Shown here: positions 61,078-64,000 of the stretch, piece by piece
Position numbering within the stretch: the stretch's first letter is position 1
Layout: every line of letters starts with the position of its first letter
NCBI GenBank assembly: GCA_017941235.1
Contig: JAGAWU010000028.1
Span: forward strand, 34,729-98,728
Length of the DNA stretch: 64,000 nt
Source of the DNA: Bacilli bacterium
GTDB taxonomy: Bacteria > Bacillota_I > Bacilli_A > RF39 > UBA660
Reading direction: 5' to 3'
Notes under the pieces: model-generated
What the model saw: only the letters and a program-made list of their open reading frames with translations
The model's database searches: none
What the model was told of the DNA's origin: nothing
Translations under genes and position numbers: made by a program

Positions 61078-62070
61078 ATGAATGAAGAAATGACAAGATT
61101 AATGAGAATGAATCAAAATGCAAATAATAATATGAATACCAATATGGAACCATTTGATATAAAATCAAAGCGTATAAGTATCCTAGAAACATATGGAGAA
61201 AACTTTAATGAAAAAGAGTTTATTACAAACCCAGCAATAGGAAGAGAAAGAGAACTAAAAGAATTGATGTTAACACTATTAACACCAGATAAATCAGCAA
61301 TCCTTTCTGGTCCTCCTGGTGTAGGTAAAACATCAATAGTAGAAGGTTTAGCTTATTTAATACAAAATAATATGGTACCTGATAGAATTAAAGTATATAA
61401 AATAATAAAAGTAAATACTTCAGCACTTTTAGGTATAGATCCAGTAACTGGAGAATCAAAAATACAAAATTTAATTGATGAAATAAAAAATTATCAACAT
61501 TTAATATTATTTATAGATGAAATACATACATTAATGGGGCAAAAAGGAGAAGCCTTAGATTTTGCAAATATGTTTAAACCAGGACTTGATAGAGGAGATA
61601 TCAAAGTAATTGGAGCTACTACTACAGAAGAATATGAAAGATTTATATTAAGAGATAAAGCATTTGTAAGACGTTTTCAAAAAATAATAGTAAATGAACC
61701 AACTAGAGAACAAAATATAAAAATATGTGTAGGAACTGTTCCAAAAATAGAAAAAAGAACAGGTGCTACTTTAATGTATTCTGATTATATAAAAGAAGAA
61801 ATAATGACTTTTTTAACTGATATGACTAGTGAATTTAAAAGAGTTTATGAAAATGGTTCTAGATATCCAGATGTTACATTAACTTTAGTTCAAGATGCAT
61901 TTAGTTATGCAGTATTTGACAATAGAAGATATGTAAATATACTAGACTTTAGAAAAGCAATTGAAAATACTAAAAGTGTATATCCAGATGTAATCACTAA
62001 ATCATTACCATTATTTGATGAAAAATTTAGACCAGAAATAGAAAGAGTAAAAATGAGTAGACAAGGTTAA
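61078..62070 (+). CDS. Single-module ClpA/ClpB-like AAA+ ATPase
   Basis: A 330-residue ATPase corresponding to the first AAA+ module of ClpA/ClpB: 'NPAIGRERELKELM', Walker A GPPGVGKT (78-85), Walker B ILFIDEIH (143-150), 'GDIKVIGATTTEEYERF' and 'AFVRRFQKI' (arginine finger). The Clp N-domain, the second AAA+ module and the ClpP-binding tip of ClpA/X proteins are absent. The first 30 residues are Met/Asn-rich and disordered. It may be a stand-alone unfoldase or an accessory ATPase. AGAGGTG precedes the start; monocistronic. Confidence 0.85.
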   Translation: MNEEMTRLMRMNQNANNNMNTNMEPFDIKSKRISILETYGENFNEKEFITNPAIGRERELKELMLTLLTPDKSAILSGPPGVGKTSIVEGLAYLIQNNMVPDRIKVYKIIKVNTSALLGIDPVTGESKIQNLIDEIKNYQHLILFIDEIHTLMGQKGEALDFANMFKPGLDRGDIKVIGATTTEEYERFILRDKAFVRRFQKIIVNEPTREQNIKICVGTVPKIEKRTGATLMYSDYIKEEIMTFLTDMTSEFKRVYENGSRYPDVTLTLVQDAFSYAVFDNRRYVNILDFRKAIENTKSVYPDVITKSLPLFDEKFRPEIERVKMSRQG

Positions 62071-62098
62071 AAAATGTATTATTATGATACATTTTTTT
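62071..62098 (+). terminator. Terminator
   Basis: A 9-bp stem (AAAATGTAT at 62071-62079, ATACATTTT at 62087-62095) followed by T. Confidence 0.85.
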
Positions 62099-62176
62099 AA
62101 TATATATAAAATTATTAAAACTTTTTTGTTAAAAAAATAGATTTATATGATAAAATAAATCCAACAGAGGTGCGGT

Positions 62177-63667
62177 ATGAATAAAAGTATTAAAAAAGTA
62201 TTAGTGTTAATAATTTTGATAATAGTATTTAGTACATCTAATGTATATAGTCTTACAAAAACTGAATTAAAGAATTTAAATTTAACTAGACTAAAACTAT
62301 ATAGTTTAGAAACAGGATATAGAAATGTACAGGGTGGAACAATAACAGATAAATATATTTTACTTGCTGAAACATATAGTGATAATGGAAAAACAGCACT
62401 AGTAGTAATTAATAAAAAAACATATAAAAAAGAAAAAGTAATAACAAAGTATGAGTTTAATCATGCTAATGATATGACATATAATAGTAATGAAAATAAG
62501 GTAATAATAACTGGTGGTAAAGCTTATCCCAAAATGTATATATTAAATGGTGATACATTAGAACAAGAAAAAATAGAAATAACAAAGAGAGGATATTCCT
62601 CAATCGCATATGATAAAGATAATGATAAATATATAGCAAGAAGAGGAAAAAAAGCATATATACTTGATTTAAAATTTAATGAAGAAGAAAGTTTTGATAT
62701 TTCTGAAGAAGATTTAACAACACAAGGATTTGAAGTTAAAAATGGGAAATTATATTTTACTTGTTATGAAGCAGGAAGAATTACAAATTATCAAAAAAAA
62801 TATACAAAAATATTAAAAGCAAATGAGAATGTTGTAGTAGTTTATGATTTGAATACAAAGAAAAAAGAAAAAGTATACTATATTCCTCAAGTAAATAATG
62901 AAGGAATATATCCAGGAGAAGTGGAAGGAATAAGTTTTATAGAAAATACTCCGATAATTTGGTCAAATAAAAAGGGATATATAAATTTATTTACTACAAT
63001 TGCAGAAAAACAAAATGAATCAGTAGAGATTAAAGCACAAGATGAATTAGAGAATAATAAGATATTATTAAAATTATATAAGAATGACAAATTAATTGAT
63101 CAAGCATACAATAAAGATGGCAAATTTACGTTTAAGAACATATCATCTGAAAAGGAAAATACAGTAATATATGATGTGAAAACAGAAGATGAAAACTATA
63201 AGTTGAATACTGATAAATTAAAAGTTAAAACTACATACGATTTTTATGAAAATAAACTTAATACATTTATAGAGGACGAAATAAAAATAGAAAAAATAAA
63301 TAATGAAGAAGTAGAACAAGAAAAAGAAAAAATAAATAATGAAGAAGAAGAACAAGAAAAAGAAAAAATAGAAATAGAAGAAAAAGATACAAAAGATAAT
63401 AAAAAAGAAGAATCAGATAAAAAATCAAAAGAAAAAGAAGATAAAGAAAATGATGTTAAAGATGAAGTAATAGATAACAAAGTTATAGAGGAAGAACAAA
63501 CTAATATTACTAATGATGATGAAATAGAATTATTAGAAACAAAAGAAAACGATATAGGAAATGTAGAAGTTCCTGATACAAAAACAAATAGTGAAGAAAT
63601 AGGTCTAATAGGCATGTTTATGGTTTTAATATCATTATTAATTATTAAAATTAAGAAGAACAATTAG
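62177..63667 (+). CDS. Surface protein: beta-propeller-like domain with sorting-signal-like tail
   Basis: A 496-residue protein with a signal peptide (core 8-20, 'SNVYS' region). Residues 35-275 form repeated beta strands as in a propeller ('GGTITDKYILLAE', 'GGKAYPKMYILNGD', 'EVEGISFIENTPIIW'); 275-355 resemble a prealbumin-like stalk. A Glu/Lys-rich low-complexity region (365-450) contains a 12-residue tandem repeat. The end, EVPDTKTNSEE then a hydrophobic helix and KIKKNN, has the layout of a cell-wall sorting signal with VPDTK in place of LPxTG. A sortase would anchor it to the wall (inference). GAGGTG precedes the start. Confidence 0.68.
   Translation: MNKSIKKVLVLIILIIVFSTSNVYSLTKTELKNLNLTRLKLYSLETGYRNVQGGTITDKYILLAETYSDNGKTALVVINKKTYKKEKVITKYEFNHANDMTYNSNENKVIITGGKAYPKMYILNGDTLEQEKIEITKRGYSSIAYDKDNDKYIARRGKKAYILDLKFNEEESFDISEEDLTTQGFEVKNGKLYFTCYEAGRITNYQKKYTKILKANENVVVVYDLNTKKKEKVYYIPQVNNEGIYPGEVEGISFIENTPIIWSNKKGYINLFTTIAEKQNESVEIKAQDELENNKILLKLYKNDKLIDQAYNKDGKFTFKNISSEKENTVIYDVKTEDENYKLNTDKLKVKTTYDFYENKLNTFIEDEIKIEKINNEEVEQEKEKINNEEEEQEKEKIEIEEKDTKDNKKEESDKKSKEKEDKENDVKDEVIDNKVIEEEQTNITNDDEIELLETKENDIGNVEVPDTKTNSEEIGLIGMFMVLISLLIIKIKKNN
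63290..63361 (+). repeat. 36-bp tandem repeat, two copies
   Basis: Two adjacent 36-bp units (63290-63325, 63326-63361) differ at about one base and encode EKINNEE[VE]EQEK twice in the charged stalk of the surface protein; a partial third unit follows. Likely copy-number variable. Confidence 0.85.
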
Positions 63668-63690
63668 TGCATAATAGTTATGCACTTTTT
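63666..63690 (+). terminator. Terminator after the surface-protein gene
   Basis: A 9-bp stem (AGTGCATAA at 63666-63674, TTATGCACT at 63678-63686), 3-nt loop, T-run. It overlaps the stop codon. Confidence 0.88.
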
Positions 63691-63742
63691 GTGGAAAAAT
63701 AAAGAGTTCTAATTTTGTATATTTGAGAGTATTTATTAAAAC

Positions 63743-63779
63743 AAAACTACAAATTCACTTGATGAAATTTGTAGTTTTT
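63743..63779. terminator. Second terminator-like hairpin
   Basis: A 13-bp perfect stem (63743-63755 with 63766-63778) with A-run before and T-run after, so it could act in both directions. It lies between the surface-protein terminator and the promoter of the last gene, with no gene before it. Confidence 0.7.
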
Positions 63780-63815
63780 AGTTTGTTTTTCTTCCTAATT
63801 TTTAAAATTGGTCTT

Positions 63816-63844
63816 TTGATTAATACTTAGTTTTGTTTTATAAC
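63816..63844 (+). promoter_or_regulatory. Promoter of the Rpn-like gene
   Basis: TTGATT (63816-63821), 17 bp, TATAAC (63839-63844), 35 bp before the start codon. Confidence 0.6.
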
Positions 63845-63878
63845 ATTTGTACTTCCAAGAAAGAAAAGGAGGAATGTT

Positions 63879-64000
63879 ATGGAAGAAAAGAAATTTTATA
63901 CATGTAAGAATGATAGAGCATTTAAAGAAGTATTTATGAAAGAGCAGAATAAAGATTTACTTATTAGTTTACTTGAAAGCATTTTGAATATCAAAATAAA
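63879..64000 (+). CDS. Partial Rpn/PD-(D/E)XK nuclease-family protein (3' end outside window)
   Basis: Forty codons are visible from ATG 63879, preceded by AAAGGAGGA. The peptide 'NDRAFKEVFMKEQNKDLLIS' followed by 'LLESILNIKI' is the typical start of Rpn-type PD-(D/E)XK recombination-promoting nuclease/transposase-like proteins. The catalytic core would lie beyond the window, so whether it is intact cannot be judged. These genes are often multicopy accessory genes. Confidence 0.65.
   Translation, partial: MEEKKFYTCKNDRAFKEVFMKEQNKDLLISLLESILNIKI

Noticed and set aside
1..64000. CRISPR arrays or insertion sequences
   Set aside because: No regularly spaced repeats and no transposase with terminal inverted repeats were seen; the only accessory-type gene is the partial Rpn-like frame at the right edge.

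Overview
The window is chromosomal DNA of a very AT-rich, monoderm (Gram-positive type) bacterium. Evidence for a cell wall and single membrane: MurG, MurB, DivIB/FtsQ, FtsA, FtsZ, FtsK, a class B sortase, NlpC/P60-type wall hydrolase domains, and no outer-membrane components. TGA is used as a stop (for example at the ends of the genes at 21243 and 26659) and tryptophan is TGG, so this is the standard bacterial code and not the Mycoplasma code. A class III (oxygen-sensitive) ribonucleotide reductase implies anaerobic life. The gene set fits an uncultured gut-type Bacilli/Mollicutes-related Bacillota lineage; that placement is inference.

Layout. 1-8.6 kb: end of a membrane protein, two tRNA genes (Pro, Arg), a DUF898 protein, a HerA/DUF853-type ATPase, a rhomboid protease, a GT2 glycosyltransferase, a coiled-coil membrane protein, two polytopic GT-C-like envelope proteins with a decayed paralogue between them, and a thioredoxin-like lipoprotein.

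8.6-36.2 kb: one long same-strand gene cluster that starts at a strong promoter and ends at a strong terminator. It combines a Tad-type pilus/type II secretion motor (SAF/CpaB-like, CpaF ATPase, TadB, TadC, a 52-residue Flp-like pilin, two TadE-like proteins, a TadZ/CpaE-like ATPase) with a type IV secretion core (two VirB2-like proteins, VirB6/TrbL, PrgI/VirB3-like, VirB4 in two pieces, a multi-domain wall hydrolase, a VirD4-like coupling protein). It also carries a class B sortase, a 1120-residue cysteine-rich secreted protein and two pilin-like cysteine-module proteins. No relaxase and no prepilin peptidase lie in the window. I consider this composite surface/secretion machine the best candidate for a little-described system.

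36.2-42.8 kb: rhodanese, RmuC, DUF3603, then anaerobic ribonucleotide reductase, whose glycyl-radical domain appears as a separate 60-residue gene between nrdD and nrdG, then a protein with a stand-alone RNA polymerase alpha-CTD-like domain. 42.8-56 kb: O-antigen-ligase-like protein, a SipW-type secreted protein, and a reduced division/wall cluster (murG-murB-divIB-gtrA-SGNH hydrolase-ftsA-ftsZ-ftsK), then galE. 56-64 kb: a HipA-like kinase next to a Fic-like protein with an altered catalytic motif, a GNAT acetyltransferase whose stop codon lies in a CIRCE heat-shock operator, htpG, mscL, a single-module ClpB-like AAA+ ATPase, a beta-propeller-like wall protein with a sorting-signal-like tail, and the start of an Rpn/PD-(D/E)XK nuclease-family gene. 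Nearly every transcription unit ends in a recognisable hairpin plus T-run, so operon boundaries are fairly clear.
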